A DNA stretch of 64,000 bases from Bhargavaea ullalensis. GTDB lineage: Bacteria > Bacillota > Bacilli > Bacillales_A > Planococcaceae. The notes below the pieces were generated by a model. It ran no database searches and was not told the DNA's origin. It saw only the letters and a list, made by a program, of their open reading frames with translations. The stretch is taken from assembly GCF_040545425.1 (NCBI RefSeq), contig NZ_JBEPLW010000015.1; one strand, written 5' to 3'. Positions 16,999-25,894 of this stretch are shown one piece after another; within the stretch, counting starts at the first letter, position 1; the number at the start of each line of letters is the position of its first letter. Made by a program: the position numbers and the translations under genes.

Positions 16999-18306
16999 TT
17001 ATTGGGCGACCGGCGCTGCAGCTCCGGTCTGCGGGGCAGTTCGTTCCGGATGGGCTCTTCGGATGACCGACGGACGTGCCAGCCAGAGGACGGCCCCGAT
17101 GAGCGCAATCGTGGAGGAGAGGAGGATCCATTCCGCCGGGAAAAGGTCGTACAGGAAGCCGTATAAGACGGTGCCGAGCGGCATCAGTGCCATCGCCATC
17201 GTTTCCAGGACGGCGAACACCCGACCTTTGAAGTCATCATCAACCTGCTTTTGCATCATGACCATGATCGGCGTGTTCACGATACCCGATGAAAGGCCGG
17301 AGACGAGCATGAGCGCGCCGAAGAAGATCACCATGGCAACATAAGGGAGGCCGATGAACAGCGGCAAGGCGACGCCGCCCATCGTGAAGGCCATCACGAT
17401 GATTCCCCGCTTGGCGACGACAAGCGGGCGTTTCACTTCTTTCCTGACGCTCAGCCAGATGCTCATGATGAGCATGCCGACCGCGAGCGCCCCTTCGGTC
17501 AAACCGAAATGCTCGGGGGCGATCTTCAGCTTCTCGATCAGGATGAATGAATACCCGACCTGAAAAGCACCGAACAGGAAGTTGACGATCAATGCGATCC
17601 AGATGACCGCCATGATGACCGGCTGTGTCTTCAAGTAGGCCAGGCCCGACCTCATGCTCCGGAGCAACGGTTCCTTGGCGGCCTCTTCTTCTTGGCCCCC
17701 CGCTTCCGCCTTCCGGTTGAACAGCCGGAAGTTCATCGTTGACTCAAGCAGAAGCGCGATGAGCGAGGCCGCCATATAGAGGAGAAGGAACAGGTTCATC
17801 GGCACGGTTCCGTAGAGGAGGCCTCCCGCTGCGGGCGCACCGATCGCCGCAATCGACATGGACATCTGGTTGAGCGACATCGCCTTCTGGATCCGTTCTT
17901 CGTCGACAAGAGAAGTCACCGCGGAAGAGAAGGTCACGCCAGAGAATGTCGACGCAAGTGAAAGAACGACGGTCGTGGCATAGATGGCCGGAAGCGACAG
18001 GCCGGCGAGAAGGCTGACGCCGAGCAGCCCGCCGAGCGCGGCGACCGTCAATACTTGCGCACCGATGACGATCGGCTTGCGGGGCCAGCGGTCGGCGGCG
18101 TAGCCGGCAAACGGAGCGGCAAGTGTCCTCGGCAGAATGCTGCAGATCAGGTTCATTGCAAAACTGGCCGCCGACCCGGTGAGCTGGAGAATATAGAAAC
18201 TGATGGCAAATGTATAAACTTGAGCTCCGAATGACGAAATGAGCTTGCTGGCCGTGAATGTCCACAGGTGCCAGGTCGCCCGGCGCAGTTTTACCGCCTG
18301 ATCCAA
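16999..18306 (-). CDS. MFS transporter (DHA3/MFS_3-like)
   Basis: 435 residues with about twelve helices; the N-half contains FAGYAADRWPRKP (motif A), and the N-terminus (TASKLISSFGAQVYTFAIS) is typical of DHA3 macrolide-efflux-type permeases. Substrate unknown. A GTG at 18315 overlaps the AAGGAGT ribosome site, so the TTG at 18306, 10 nt after it, is preferred; it aligns with the ATG of the truncated paralogue at 18606. It is divergent from the XRE-TPR regulator, and its promoter is bracketed by two 17-bp operators, so it is probably repressed by that regulator and induced by a substrate (inference). Confidence 0.87.
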   Translation of the reverse strand: MDQAVKLRRATWHLWTFTASKLISSFGAQVYTFAISFYILQLTGSAASFAMNLICSILPRTLAAPFAGYAADRWPRKPIVIGAQVLTVAALGGLLGVSLLAGLSLPAIYATTVVLSLASTFSGVTFSSAVTSLVDEERIQKAMSLNQMSMSIAAIGAPAAGGLLYGTVPMNLFLLLYMAASLIALLLESTMNFRLFNRKAEAGGQEEEAAKEPLLRSMRSGLAYLKTQPVIMAVIWIALIVNFLFGAFQVGYSFILIEKLKIAPEHFGLTEGALAVGMLIMSIWLSVRKEVKRPLVVAKRGIIVMAFTMGGVALPLFIGLPYVAMVIFFGALMLVSGLSSGIVNTPIMVMMQKQVDDDFKGRVFAVLETMAMALMPLGTVLYGFLYDLFPAEWILLSSTIALIGAVLWLARPSVIRRAHPERTAPQTGAAAPVAQ

Positions 18307-18322
18307 TTTAGCCACACTCCTT

Positions 18323-18339
18323 GTTTAATTTACTTGAAC
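18323..18339. promoter_or_regulatory. operator 1 (17-bp dyad)
   Basis: GTTTAATTTACTTGAAC, just downstream of the MFS -10 box. Member of a four-site family with consensus GTTTAATTNNATTAAAC. Confidence 0.7.
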
Positions 18340-18341
18340 AA

Positions 18342-18370
18342 ATCATACCATCCGGCGAACCCAATCACAA
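18342..18370 (-). promoter_or_regulatory. sigma-A promoter of the regulated MFS gene
   Basis: On the minus strand TTGTGA (18365-18370), 17 bp, TATGAT (18342-18347). It sits between operators 1 and 2. Confidence 0.75.
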
Positions 18371-18376
18371 GAGAAA

Positions 18377-18393
18377 GTTAAATTTAATTAAAC
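18377..18393. promoter_or_regulatory. operator 2 (17-bp dyad)
   Basis: GTTAAATTTAATTAAAC, upstream of the MFS -35. Centre-to-centre distance to operator 1 is 54 bp. Confidence 0.65.
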
Positions 18394-18414
18394 TCTTTGG
18401 CCAAAAAAATAAGT

Positions 18415-18609
18415 TTACAGCCAGCGCCGGGGTTTGAGCGATTCAGCGTCCCGCCGATTGTCCTGGGGGAACTCCGCCGGTTCTCTGGCGGGGAAATCAG
18501 TTTTTGTCCGGCCGGGCAAGTTTTCCTTCTGAGTCTCGGGAGCCAGCTTTCTGGCTGCAAGCGCCCATAGGTTGAACGTGGCCCGGAACAACTTTTGTGC
18601 ATCCATCAT
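18415..18609 (-). pseudogene. truncated N-terminal remnant of a second MFS transporter
   Basis: 64 codons from ATG 18609 (or 18606) with a good AAGGAG site. The first ~25 residues (MDAQKLFRATFNLWALAARK) align with the N-terminus of the intact MFS gene next door (LRRATWHLWTFTASK), then the similarity stops and the sequence becomes hydrophilic with no membrane helices. It keeps its own promoter (TTGCGT, 17 bp, TATGAT) and operators. It looks like the stub of a tandem duplication whose body was deleted. Confidence 0.75.
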
Positions 18610-18624
18610 GTTTTCACACTCCTT

Positions 18625-18641
18625 GTTTAATTTGATTAAAC
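18625..18641. promoter_or_regulatory. operator 3 (17-bp dyad)
   Basis: GTTTAATTTGATTAAAC, the closest to a perfect palindrome of the four. It occupies the same place relative to the remnant as operator 1 does to the intact MFS gene. Confidence 0.72.
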
Positions 18642-18661
18642 AAATCATAACACGGTATCAC

Positions 18662-18690
18662 TTCACACGCAAGCTAAAGTTTAATATAAT
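18662..18690 (+). promoter_or_regulatory. sigma-A promoter of the XRE-TPR regulator
   Basis: TTCACA (18662-18667), 17 bp, TATAAT (18685-18690). The -10 lies inside operator 4, which suggests autorepression. Confidence 0.72.
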
Positions 18691-18695
18691 TAAAC
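18679..18695. promoter_or_regulatory. operator 4 (17-bp dyad)
   Basis: GTTTAATATAATTAAAC overlapping the regulator -10. Again 54 bp centre to centre from operator 3. Confidence 0.7.
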
Positions 18696-18711
18696 AGAAG
18701 GAGTGAGTGAT

Positions 18712-19968
18712 TTGCCGACACTGGGTGAACGGATCCGCTCGATCCGAAAAGAACGGAAACTGACATTGGACAACATTGCGGGTGAGCGGATGTCAAAAGG
18801 CATGCTGTCCCTGATCGAAAACAACAAAGCCAAGCCCTCAATGGAGAGCCTTTCCTACATAGCGGAACGACTCGGTGTCTCCCCTTCCGAACTGCTGGAG
18901 GAAGTGAGTGCCCATGAACTCCGGGAAGTACTGGAGAAGGCGGAAGAGTTGGCGAAGGTGAAAGTATACGACCAGAAAAAAGCCGAATCGCAGCAGCGGA
19001 TTGTGGACCTCCTCTCCCCTTATGCAGAGCGTCTCGGAGACAGCTATGAGTCGGCGCGGATTCTGCAGCTTTATGCGTATGCGCTCCACTTTCTCGAGTT
19101 GGAGGGCTGGGAGGGGGCACTGGAGCGGGCGGCGGCCATTTATGACAGCCTGAACATTACCGCGCGCCGTGCCGATATCGGCATGTTCAGGGCGCAGATG
19201 CTGTACACCCGCCACCGATACGCGGATTCGCTCGCCGTCCTGCTGAGCGAGCGGCGGGCGCTCGAGTCACGGGGGACATTCATCGAGCCGATGACGAAGC
19301 TCGATTTTGATTACCTGGAAGCCGCGCTCCACTATGCCGTCGGCCAGGATGAGGAAGCACTCCGGGTCATGGACGCGGCGCTCGTTTTTTCACGGGAGAA
19401 GGGACTGTACTACCGGATGAGCGACTGGTACCGGCTGGCCGCCATCCATGCCCTCATGACCGGCAACCGGGAAAACTATGCCCACTACCGGCTCAAACTG
19501 GAACAATACAGCACTTTTGCCGAAGACGAGGAGACCGGGGGCTTTTTGAAGTTCCTGGATATCCACGAACTGACATCCTATGACCATCAGTATGCAGAGG
19601 CGCTGGAGCTGGTTCGGGAAGTGGAACAGAAAGTGACGGAGGAAGGCGGCGATCCCGAGAACCTTCTCCACTCTCCGTATTTGAAGATGGAGGCCGGAAA
19701 GGCGCTGTCCGGCCTCGGCAGGCACGAGGAAGCGATCGGACAGCTGCGTCAGGTTCAGGTGCCAAGAGAGTTCATCCATCACCCGATCGACTTGTCGATC
19801 TTTTTTGAAGGAGAGGCTTTTCTGGCCGAGTCGCTTGAAGCCAGCGGAAAAAGCGAAGAAGCGGAGGAAGTCATCCGCCGGGCGCATGAACAGATCTCTC
19901 CGCTCATCGAGACGCCGTACAAAAAGCGGATCCGGCAAGTGTACGACCGGATGACCGGAGGAAACTGA
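18712..19968 (+). CDS. XRE-family HTH regulator with TPR-like C-terminal domain
   Basis: About 418 residues. An N-terminal HTH_3 domain (about 5-60: GERIRSIRKERKLTL ... SKGMLSLIENNKAKPS) is followed by an all-helical tetratricopeptide-like region, the layout of ligand- or peptide-responsive regulators such as the PlcR/Rap-like group. Start set at TTG 18712, 8 nt after GGAG; a GTG at 18703 overlaps the ribosome site. Divergent from the MFS gene and remnant, and surrounded by the four 17-bp operators, so it is the likely repressor of the transporter and of itself (inference). Ends at a strong terminator. Confidence 0.85.
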   Translation: MPTLGERIRSIRKERKLTLDNIAGERMSKGMLSLIENNKAKPSMESLSYIAERLGVSPSELLEEVSAHELREVLEKAEELAKVKVYDQKKAESQQRIVDLLSPYAERLGDSYESARILQLYAYALHFLELEGWEGALERAAAIYDSLNITARRADIGMFRAQMLYTRHRYADSLAVLLSERRALESRGTFIEPMTKLDFDYLEAALHYAVGQDEEALRVMDAALVFSREKGLYYRMSDWYRLAAIHALMTGNRENYAHYRLKLEQYSTFAEDEETGGFLKFLDIHELTSYDHQYAEALELVREVEQKVTEEGGDPENLLHSPYLKMEAGKALSGLGRHEEAIGQLRQVQVPREFIHHPIDLSIFFEGEAFLAESLEASGKSEEAEEVIRRAHEQISPLIETPYKKRIRQVYDRMTGGN

Positions 19969-20021
19969 AAAAGACTGCCCGTGCAAGTCCGTTGGATAAC
20001 GGCTTGTTGGGCAGTCTTTTT
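19968..20021. terminator. bidirectional terminator after the regulator
   Basis: AAAAAGACTGCCC and GGGCAGTCTTTTT pair around a 28-nt loop that itself contains CCGTT/AACGG. Confidence 0.85.
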
Positions 20022-20024
20022 GTC

Positions 20025-20129
20025 GAGCGAGACGCAATGAGTCGCGAGTGAGACGCTTTGACCCGCGAGTGTGTCGCTTTTCCGCGCGAGTGAGACGCAA
20101 TTGGGTGCGAATGGGTCGCTCCCGCCTGA
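20025..20129. repeat. intergenic tandem repeat array D, 21-bp units
   Basis: Five 21-bp units starting GAGYGAGACGC or a variant. It lies between the convergent regulator and tcyP genes, immediately after the terminator. Confidence 0.88.
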
Positions 20130-20136
20130 AAAGGTT

Positions 20137-21534
20137 TTACGCGTCGATCGGCTGGCTGTCGGCCGACTCGTTGAAGACGTGCCGGTCGAGTTCGCCGCTG
20201 ACGCTCGCGGCGGTGACGCTTGCGGTCATCGAGCCGCTGACGTTGAGCGCCGTCCGCCCCATATCGATGAGCGGTTCGACGGAGATGAGCACGCCGGCAA
20301 GTGCGACCGGCAGGTTCATCGCCGACAGGACGAGGATGGCGGCGAATGTCGCCCCGCCTCCGACGCCCGCGACGCCGAATGAGCTGAGTGCCGTGATGAG
20401 GATCAGCGTTGCGATGAAACCGGGCTCAAGCGGATTGATGCCGACGGACGGGGCGATCATGACGGCGAGCATCGCCGGGTACACGCCGGCACAGCCGTTC
20501 TGTCCGATCGACAACCCGAATGAACCCGCAAAGTTCGCGGTGGCATCGGGCACGCCGAGACGGTCCGTCTGGGTTTTGATGTTGAGCGGCAGAGCGCCCG
20601 CGCTGGAGCGGGAAGAAAAAGCGAACAGCAGGGTCTCCGCTGTTTTCTTCACATAGGTGACCGGGTTGAGGCCATTCATCGCGATGATCGCCAGGTGAAT
20701 CAGGAACATGACGATCAAGGCGGCATAGGACGCCAGGACAAACTTCCCGAGATTCAGAATCGCCCCGAAATCGGACGTGGCGACCGTGCGGGCCATGATC
20801 GCGAGGATCCCGTATGGCGTCAGGCGGAGGATCAGTTTCACCACACGCATGATCAGGGCATAGATTGCATCAATCCCCTTTTTCACAACCGCTGCGGTTT
20901 CCGGCTCTTTTCGGGCAATGCCCATGTAGGCCACGCCGAGGAATGCGGCAAAGATGACAACACCGATCGTCGAGGTCGGCCGCGCACCCGTCAGGTCGAG
21001 AAACGGATTGGACGGAATCAGTTCGGTGATCTGCTGCGGCAGCGTGCGGTCCGCCACGTCGGCCGACTGCTGTTCAAGCGACAGGCCGCGTTCGGATTCC
21101 GCGGAGCCTTGGACGATGTCGGATGCATCGAGGCCAAACCCCGCCGCCGACAAGATGCCGATGGTCGCGGCAATCGCGGTGGTGGCGATCAACATGCCGA
21201 GGACGAGCGCCGCCGTCTTGCCGAAATTCTTTCCTGCCGTCACTTTCGTGAACGCGGCAAGGATGGAAATGAAGACGAGTGGCATGACGATCATCTGAAG
21301 GAACCGGATGTAGCCGGATCCGATGATATTAAACCATTCCACAGAGCGGCCGAGAGTTTCGGACTCCGCCCCGTAGATGAGATGCAGGGCGATGCCAAAC
21401 GCGATGCCGAGCCCCAGGCCCGTGAACACGCGCTTGGAAAAAGAAACATGCCGGCGGTCCATGAAAAACAGGACGCCGACGAGAGCGGCCAGGACGGCCA
21501 CATTGAGGAGGACCCACCATATATTCATGTTCAT
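20137..21534 (-). CDS. tcyP: L-cystine symporter TcyP-like (DAACS family)
   Basis: 465 residues, a Na+/H+:dicarboxylate-type (DAACS) transporter. The N-terminal segment and the QMIVMPLVFISILAAF motif match TcyP cystine uptake permeases; the C-half has the serine-rich reentrant loop (FSSRSSAGALPLN) and the GVGGGATFA segment of TM8. Expected in the plasma membrane for sulfur acquisition. Own sigma-A promoter; no riboswitch is evident in the short leader. Convergent with the XRE-TPR gene. Confidence 0.9.
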   Translation of the reverse strand: MNMNIWWVLLNVAVLAALVGVLFFMDRRHVSFSKRVFTGLGLGIAFGIALHLIYGAESETLGRSVEWFNIIGSGYIRFLQMIVMPLVFISILAAFTKVTAGKNFGKTAALVLGMLIATTAIAATIGILSAAGFGLDASDIVQGSAESERGLSLEQQSADVADRTLPQQITELIPSNPFLDLTGARPTSTIGVVIFAAFLGVAYMGIARKEPETAAVVKKGIDAIYALIMRVVKLILRLTPYGILAIMARTVATSDFGAILNLGKFVLASYAALIVMFLIHLAIIAMNGLNPVTYVKKTAETLLFAFSSRSSAGALPLNIKTQTDRLGVPDATANFAGSFGLSIGQNGCAGVYPAMLAVMIAPSVGINPLEPGFIATLILITALSSFGVAGVGGGATFAAILVLSAMNLPVALAGVLISVEPLIDMGRTALNVSGSMTASVTAASVSGELDRHVFNESADSQPIDA

Positions 21535-21596
21535 TCTCCCATCGTTGGATTCATTGCCGTCCGTGCAGACACAACACCTCTTGACGGCATAACGAA

Positions 21597-21625
21597 ATTT
21601 TAATGTTATATAACCTATAAGTCAA
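21597..21625 (-). promoter_or_regulatory. sigma-A promoter of tcyP
   Basis: On the minus strand TTGACT (21620-21625), 17 bp, TAAAAT (21597-21602), leader about 60 nt. Confidence 0.75.
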
Positions 21626-21719
21626 GTAGGTTTAATTGCCTTAATTCCCCGTTCGTCTTTTCCGTTGCCGTTCGGTATACTATGGGTTATAGAAAAAAGC
21701 ACCGGTGGAGGGTTTTGCC

Positions 21720-23171
21720 ATGACACAGGCGATCACAATCATGACGGTTGCCATTTTCATATTGAACATATTCCTCGCCGTCGCGCTGATCTTCCTGGAG
21801 CGGCGGGATGCAACATCCACCTGGGCGTGGCTCATGGTCCTCTTCTTCATTCCGGTTTTCGGGTTCTTCATTTATCTCCTGTTCGGAAGGCAGCTCCGCA
21901 AACGGCATATGTTCCGCTGGGAGGGGCGCAACCGGATCGGGATTGAGAAGCTCGTCGACTATCAGATCGAGGCGATCGAAGACGGGACGTTTGAATTTAA
22001 CCTTGACGACACGGCCCACTATAAAGATATGATTTACCTTCATCTGCGAAACAATCATGCCCTTCTCACACAGGACAACGATGTGGAGATTTTCAATGAC
22101 GGGACGGCGAAGTTCGAATCGCTGATTGCGGATCTCGAGCAGGCAAAGGATCACATCCACATCCAGTACTACATCTTCCGGCTGGACAATCTCGGCAGGC
22201 GGATCTTCGATGTACTCGTGAAAAAAGCGAAGCAAGGCGTGAAAGTCCGTGTCCTCTACGATGACATGGGCTCCCGCGGCCTCAGGAAGCGGCATTTCCG
22301 GGAACTGGTGGAAGCCGGCGGCGAAGTGGAGGCGTTCTTCCCGGCCATCCTTCCGCTCATCAACCCGCGGATGAACTACCGGAACCACCGCAAAATCGCC
22401 ATCGTCGACGGGCGGATCGGCTATATCGGCGGATTCAATGTCGGCGATGAATACCTTGGGCTGAAAAAGAAGTTCGGCTACTGGCGGGACACGCACCTGC
22501 GGATCGAAGGCAGTGCGCTTCATCCGCTCCAGACCCGGTTCATCCTGGACTGGAACCAGGCATCCACCACTCATGATATCGAATACGCGGACCGGTACTT
22601 CCCCGCCATCCCGAGGAAAGGCGAGGTCGGCATCCAGATTGTCTCAAGCGGACCCGACGCCGACTGGGAGCAGATCAAAGACGGCTATCTGAAAATGATC
22701 AATCTCGCGAAAAAGTACATTTACATCCAGACGCCTTATTTCATCCCGGATGCCAGCTTTCTCGATTCACTCCGGATCGCCTGCCTGTCGGGCATCGATG
22801 TCCGGATCATGATCCCGAACAAGCCCGACCACATGTTTGTCTACTGGGCAACTTACTCCAATGTCGGCTCGCTTCTCAGGGCCGGAGCGAAAGTGTACAT
22901 TTACGAAAACGGGTTCATCCACGCGAAAATGATCGTCGTCGATGATGAACTGTCGACGGTCGGCACGGCGAACATCGACGTGCGGAGTTTCAAGCTGAAC
23001 TTTGAAGTGAATGCCTTCATCTATGACCGTGAAGAATCACACGAACTCGCCGAACTGTTTGAACAGGACATGCGGCTCTGCACGGAACTGACCTCGGAGG
23101 CCTATCATTCCCGATCGACGGCCATTAAGCTGAAAGAATCCCTGTCACGGCTCGTCTCGCCGATCCTGTGA
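21720..23171 (+). CDS. cls: cardiolipin synthase (phospholipase D family)
   Basis: 483 residues. Two N-terminal helices (about 5-27, 35-55) with the family motif STWAWLMVLFFIPVFGFFIYL, then two PLD domains. The HKD motifs are intact: NHRKIAIVD at 222-230 and HAKMIVVDD near residue 400. It condenses two phosphatidylglycerols (or PG with another donor) to cardiolipin at the membrane. ATG 21720 is 7 nt after GGAGG; a GTG 15 nt upstream precedes that site. Monocistronic. Confidence 0.94.
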   Translation: MTQAITIMTVAIFILNIFLAVALIFLERRDATSTWAWLMVLFFIPVFGFFIYLLFGRQLRKRHMFRWEGRNRIGIEKLVDYQIEAIEDGTFEFNLDDTAHYKDMIYLHLRNNHALLTQDNDVEIFNDGTAKFESLIADLEQAKDHIHIQYYIFRLDNLGRRIFDVLVKKAKQGVKVRVLYDDMGSRGLRKRHFRELVEAGGEVEAFFPAILPLINPRMNYRNHRKIAIVDGRIGYIGGFNVGDEYLGLKKKFGYWRDTHLRIEGSALHPLQTRFILDWNQASTTHDIEYADRYFPAIPRKGEVGIQIVSSGPDADWEQIKDGYLKMINLAKKYIYIQTPYFIPDASFLDSLRIACLSGIDVRIMIPNKPDHMFVYWATYSNVGSLLRAGAKVYIYENGFIHAKMIVVDDELSTVGTANIDVRSFKLNFEVNAFIYDREESHELAELFEQDMRLCTELTSEAYHSRSTAIKLKESLSRLVSPIL

Positions 23172-23177
23172 ACAGAC

Positions 23178-23216
23178 GAAAATGCCCGGAAAGCCAGACG
23201 GCCTTCCGGGCATTTT
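23178..23216. terminator. bidirectional terminator between cls and vanY-like gene
   Basis: AAAATGCCCGGAA and TTCCGGGCATTTTT around a short loop. Confidence 0.9.
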
Positions 23217-23223
23217 TGTTTAT

Positions 23224-24165
23224 TCACTTATCCGGATCTGAAGGCGCACCCTTCCCGGAACCGAGCAGGTACTCTTCGAGCGTGAGTCCGCTGGAATGGA
23301 TCTTCGCCGCGATTTCCTTGCCGACGTAGCGGTAGTGCCACGACTCGTGCATGTAGCCGGTGATGTCCTCCTTGCCTTCCGGATAGCGGAGAATGAAGCC
23401 GAACCTGTGCGCGTTGGCGAACAGCCATTTCCCGGCTTCCGTGTCTCCGAATGAATCGCGGGCCCAGTGCTGTTCCTGGTTCACTTCGCCGATGTCGAAC
23501 GTCAGGCCGGTCTGGTGCTCCGAGTAACCGGGACGCGCGCTGTACCGGTCCGCCGCTTCCACGCCGTCGCGCGCCACATACTGGTCATACAGTTCCTTTT
23601 GCCGCTCAAATGTGCGGAATGTGCTGAACGGGGCCAGTTCAAAGCCGTCAAGCCGTGCGGCGGCGGCCATTTCGTCAAATGCTTCCTGAGCCTCGGGATC
23701 CACCCCGGGTGCGAAATCTGCCGGGAGCGGGTATTTTTTATTGGCAAGCAGCACGCCGTCGATATAAGTCGGTTCGGACGGGAGCGGGCGGTTGTCGTCA
23801 TACTCCGCAATCCCGGCAAGCGGATCATCGGCGGACGATGCAGGGTCCCCGCCTTTTTCGGAAGTTCCCCCTGCGGGCTGTGTCACGACGCCGTCCGCAG
23901 GCTGATCGGGACCGTCGCCGGTCGGCTGGCCTGCGGAATCGGGAGCCGAATTTTCTTCTGTCCCTTTCTGACCGCCGGAACCTGCATCCGTCGGGGTTTC
24001 GCCGCCTAGTGCACCCCTCAGCGAAGCCGCGCTCTCTTTCAGGTCCCAGCCGTGGGCGCCCGTCCAGGCCGCTCCTCCGCCGAAAAGGAGAACGGCGACC
24101 GAAGCGGCGGGAACCCATCCTTTGCTTTTGTGTGTTTTCTTGTTGCGTGTATCGATTCTGCGCAT
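23224..24165 (-). CDS. VanY-type D-alanyl-D-alanine carboxypeptidase (peptidase M15B)
   Basis: 313 residues. N-terminal signal anchor (about 17-40), then a low-complexity Gly/Asp/Ser/Pro/Gln linker of about 70 residues, then the M15B domain. The zinc and catalytic motifs are present: SEHQTGLTFD (SxHxxGxxxD) and ESWHYRYVG (ExxWH). It should trim terminal D-Ala from muropeptides outside the membrane, like B. subtilis YodJ. Convergent with cls across a shared terminator. Confidence 0.92.
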   Translation of the reverse strand: MRRIDTRNKKTHKSKGWVPAASVAVLLFGGGAAWTGAHGWDLKESAASLRGALGGETPTDAGSGGQKGTEENSAPDSAGQPTGDGPDQPADGVVTQPAGGTSEKGGDPASSADDPLAGIAEYDDNRPLPSEPTYIDGVLLANKKYPLPADFAPGVDPEAQEAFDEMAAAARLDGFELAPFSTFRTFERQKELYDQYVARDGVEAADRYSARPGYSEHQTGLTFDIGEVNQEQHWARDSFGDTEAGKWLFANAHRFGFILRYPEGKEDITGYMHESWHYRYVGKEIAAKIHSSGLTLEEYLLGSGKGAPSDPDK

Positions 24166-24295
24166 CGTTAGCGGCTACCTTCTTTCCTTATTTTCCATTT
24201 CTTTATCGTACCACATCCAGGCCTTGTTCCGTACGTTCTTCCGGTGTGCTATTCTATTTTCATATGACTATTTTTCAACGCGGAGGATGGACCCG

Positions 24296-25447
24296 ATGAA
24301 TGCACGATGGCTTTCTCTGAACTTCTTTGCTTACTTCTTCACCTGGGGCATCTTTCTGCCGTACTGGACCGGCTGGCTGACGTCGGTCAAGGGGCTGAGC
24401 GTTTTTGAGGCCAGCCTCGTCATGGGCGCCGGGATGATTGCCCGTGCCCTGTCGACGCTGTTTCTCTTCCCTGCCGCGGCCCACCGCCTGCCCCTCACGA
24501 AACTGATGAGGATCTCCATTCTCCTGTCTCTCTTGATCGGCCTCTTTTACATACCGGCACATTCGCTTGAGGCGTTGTTTGCCGTGACACTCGCGTTCAA
24601 CCTCGTTTATCCGAATCTCCTGCCGGCGATGGAGTCCGGCGCCTCGGTGCTTATCCAGTCCGAACGGATCAACTATGGCCGCAGCCGCGCCTTCGGTTCG
24701 CTCGGTTACACGGTCGCCCTGCTCGTCATCGGCGGCCTAAACGCCTGGTTTGGCAATTCAGCCATCCTGTGGACGATGTTTGCCGGGCTTGCCGTGTTCT
24801 ACGTTGCCCAACTCGCGGGACCGCCCGCCGTGCTGAGCGCCCGCGCGGCAGAGTCCGGCGAAGGGAGGCGGGGCAATGCATTCCGGCAGCTGCTCGGCAT
24901 GCGGGGGTTCGTCACCGTGCTCGGCATCTCCATCCTTTTGCAGAGCGCGCATGCCTCGTATTATAATTACGGGTTCATTTACCTGGAGGACCTCGGGGTG
25001 GCAAGCTTTGCAATCGGGGTGATCCTGAACGTCGCCGTCATCGCGGAGATCGTGTTTTTCGCACAGGCGGACAAATGGTTCGGTTCGATGAAGTCCTCCA
25101 ACATGTTCCTGATTGCCGCAGCCGGTTCCACGGCCCGCTGGCTGCTCATCGCACTCGTCCCGGCCGTGTGGATGTTCACGCTCACCCAGGTGCTGCACGC
25201 CGTGTCTTTCGGCATCGCACATTATGCATTCATCCGGTACATATCCGAAAAGTTGCCGCGCGGACTGCTTGCTTCCGCGCAAGGTCTGTACGCTGCCCTC
25301 GGGATGAGCCTCAGCACCGCATTCCTCACGCTGCTCGGCGGGGCCCTGTACGGCGTGTCGCCGAACCTCTCGTTCCTCGGAATGGCGATGTGCACCATTC
25401 CCGCCGGCCTGCTCGTGCTGGCAACACGCAAGCGGTTCTCTTACTGA
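24296..25447 (+). CDS. MFS transporter, MFS_1_like (3-phenylpropionate/HcaT-like) family
   Basis: 383 residues with about twelve helices. The opening FFAYFFTWGIFLPYWTGWL, the GRSRAFGSLGYTVALLVIGG segment of TM4-5, and the C-half (HAVSFGIAHYAFIRYI) are typical of the HcaT/YwbF-like branch of MFS permeases. Substrate unknown. ATG 24296 is 9 nt after GGAGG; the longer open frame upstream has no ribosome site. Confidence 0.83.
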   Translation: MNARWLSLNFFAYFFTWGIFLPYWTGWLTSVKGLSVFEASLVMGAGMIARALSTLFLFPAAAHRLPLTKLMRISILLSLLIGLFYIPAHSLEALFAVTLAFNLVYPNLLPAMESGASVLIQSERINYGRSRAFGSLGYTVALLVIGGLNAWFGNSAILWTMFAGLAVFYVAQLAGPPAVLSARAAESGEGRRGNAFRQLLGMRGFVTVLGISILLQSAHASYYNYGFIYLEDLGVASFAIGVILNVAVIAEIVFFAQADKWFGSMKSSNMFLIAAAGSTARWLLIALVPAVWMFTLTQVLHAVSFGIAHYAFIRYISEKLPRGLLASAQGLYAALGMSLSTAFLTLLGGALYGVSPNLSFLGMAMCTIPAGLLVLATRKRFSY

Positions 25448-25481
25448 CGGGGCAGGCCGCCCCGATGTTGCAGGTCAAGCC

Positions 25482-25525
25482 AAAAGGCAAGGACTGCGGA
25501 TATTTCCGCCGGTCCTTGCCTTTTT
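25482..25525. terminator. bidirectional terminator
   Basis: AAAAGGCAAGGAC and GTCCTTGCCTTTTTT around a 17-nt loop, between convergent genes. Confidence 0.9.
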
Positions 25526-25534
25526 TGATTCACC

Positions 25535-25786
25535 TCAAAACCACATCATTGCGAGCAATACGACAAACAGGAGTCCGAAAAAGCCGGCAAGCAAGTTCAT
25601 CCACCTGGCTTCGCGGAACATCCCGCGTTCGCGGAAGCCCGATGCCCGGGCCGTGTTCGTGAGCACGAACAGCAGCGACAGCGAAAGCGCGGCGCCGTAC
25701 ATCGCCTGCCGGATGATGAAGACGATTGTCAGGACACCCACGACGGCGATCAGTCCGCCGAGCACCCACCGTTTCCCCTTTGACAT
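25535..25786 (-). CDS. small membrane protein of unknown function
   Basis: 83 residues with three hydrophobic stretches (about 7-25, 28-45, 62-82) and basic loops between. GGGGGAG precedes ATG 25786. I do not recognise the family. It is followed by a strong terminator and preceded by the yidC terminator, so it is probably its own unit, although no clear promoter is seen. Confidence 0.65.
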   Translation of the reverse strand: MSKGKRWVLGGLIAVVGVLTIVFIIRQAMYGAALSLSLLFVLTNTARASGFRERGMFREARWMNLLAGFFGLLFVVLLAMMWF

Positions 25787-25811
25787 GCGGCTCCCCCTTT
25801 GGCAAATTGAT

Positions 25812-25854
25812 AAAAAGAGGCAAACGGCAGGACCCGGGTCGCTTCCGTTTGCCT
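25812..25854 (-). terminator. terminator of yidC
   Basis: AGGCAAACGG and CCGTTTGCCT around a 16-nt loop, with CTTTTTATC downstream on the minus strand. Confidence 0.8.
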
Positions 25855-25894
25855 TTATCCGATTAAATCACTTGTGATCCTGTATTCAAAGAGA

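Noticed and set aside
21535..21600. S-box or T-box riboswitch before tcyP
   Set aside because: The leader is only about 60 nt with no terminator or specifier-like structure.
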